Below, in pieces: positions 5,705-6,102 of a stretch of DNA of 6,102 bases. The notes beneath the pieces were generated by a model. The model saw only the letters and a program-made list of their open reading frames with translations. It had not been told where the DNA came from and did not search any database. Position 1 is the stretch's first letter. Each line of letters opens with the position of its first letter. Made by a program: the position numbers and the translations under genes. Location: positions 1 to 6,102 of the forward strand of contig CAJLYG010000187.1 of the NCBI GenBank assembly GCA_905210845.1. The letters run 5' to 3'. The DNA comes from an uncultured Prevotella sp. (GTDB taxonomy: Bacteria > Bacteroidota > Bacteroidia > Bacteroidales > Bacteroidaceae).

Positions 5705-5739
5705 TCAGACAAAGGAATCAATAAACTGTTATAGAAGAT

Positions 5740-6102
5740 ATGAATCATCAATTGTTAAAGGGATTTGCCCTTTCCGTCGTGATGGCAGTGTTCTGCTTTC
5801 CTGTTCAGGCTTCCCGTCCGGTAGCGATGGAACAACTCAAGCATCCTACTGATGCCATTCAGGTAAACAATCGTCCTGCCCCAGCAGAGCGCCTATTTGT
5901 GTCGGATGCCGTGGAGAAGGAAATCAGGCGTGTGGTCAAACTGCTGAAGAATACGAAATTGGCAGAGATGTTCGTCAATTGCCTTCCCAATACCTTGGAT
6001 ACGACCGTTCATTTCAGCACGGATGAAGATGGTGAACCCGACACCTTTGTTTATACAGGGGATATCCATGCCATGTGGAACCGTGATTCTGGCGCACAAG
6101 TA
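5740..6102 (+). CDS. Secreted exo-alpha-1,6-mannosidase, family GH125 (N-terminal part)
   Basis: The first 121 residues of a GH125 enzyme (formerly DUF1237); the family removes non-reducing alpha-1,6-linked mannose from N-glycans and yeast mannan by an inverting mechanism with an (alpha/alpha)6 barrel. I translated it from the ATG at 5740-5742. Residues 1-24 are a signal peptide (hydrophobic core, cleavage near VQA-S). The family hallmark follows: RPAPAERLFVSDAVEKEI (45-62), CLPNTLDTTVHF (81-92) and FVYTGDIHAMWNRDSGAQV (103-121). The reading frame stays open to the window edge; the full protein should be about 470-490 residues, so the catalytic acid and base are outside. The residue after W113 is N114, where I recall leucine (MWLRDS) in most relatives. 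It diverges from the GH89 operon and is probably co-regulated with it. The family call is firm; the exact substrate is inferred. Confidence 0.92.
   Translation, partial: MNHQLLKGFALSVVMAVFCFPVQASRPVAMEQLKHPTDAIQVNNRPAPAERLFVSDAVEKEIRRVVKLLKNTKLAEMFVNCLPNTLDTTVHFSTDEDGEPDTFVYTGDIHAMWNRDSGAQV

Larger units (their letters stand above)
5424..5739. other. 316-nt divergent intergenic region between the GH89 operon and GH125
   Basis: The region holds no gene that I can support. It contains the leftward -7 box and palindrome (5470-5490), three inverted repeats (5531-5609), two copies of CTTGAGAA (5624 and 5646) and the rightward promoter (5674-5704). A GCATGC palindrome lies on each side of the inverted repeats (5509-5514 and 5619-5624). 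The layout suggests joint control of the two divergent glycosidase units, for example by a hybrid two-component or AraC-type activator encoded elsewhere; that is inference. Confidence 0.6.

Overview
The window looks like chromosomal DNA from the Bacteroidota, most likely a Prevotella-like member of the Bacteroidales. The reasons are four promoters with the TAnnTTTG -7 element of that phylum (two with a TTTG -33 box exactly 19 nt upstream), leaders without strong Shine-Dalgarno sequences, secreted host-glycan hydrolases, and a small protein with the Y-x-x-P-x-I / MAGGS layout that recurs in this group. The genus is inference.

Left part (1-2250): metY, an O-acetylhomoserine sulfhydrylase for methionine/cysteine synthesis, runs leftwards and is cut by the window edge. 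It diverges from a rightward gene for a PrsW-type intramembrane protease carrying an N-terminal GYF_2-like segment. Their promoters lie back to back in a 139-nt gap. The protease mRNA may begin with a 9-codon upstream ORF whose stop overlaps the protease start codon. The protease gene converges on the next operon across a 40-nt gap that contains a near-perfect 10-bp hairpin.

Right part (2256-6102): a leftward three-gene operon encodes, in order of transcription, a 60-aa acidic small protein, a secreted GH89 alpha-N-acetylglucosaminidase, and a secreted endonuclease/exonuclease/phosphatase-fold (EEP) hydrolase whose start lies 7 nt after the GH89 stop. A rightward gene for a secreted GH125 exo-alpha-1,6-mannosidase (N-terminal 121 residues only) diverges from it. 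The two units share a 316-nt intergenic region with three successive inverted repeats, a pair of direct repeats spaced 22 bp, and an imperfect palindrome over the leftward start site.

Taken together, the right part looks like part of a host-glycan degradation locus: GH89 removes alpha-GlcNAc, GH125 removes alpha-1,6-mannose, and the EEP enzyme could remove a phosphoester or phospholipid-linked group. No SusC/SusD pair or regulator is visible. The least explained items are the small acidic protein leading the operon, the EEP-GH89 pairing, the structured divergent regulatory region and the domain architecture of the PrsW protein. No rRNA, tRNA, CRISPR array, insertion sequence or attachment site was seen.
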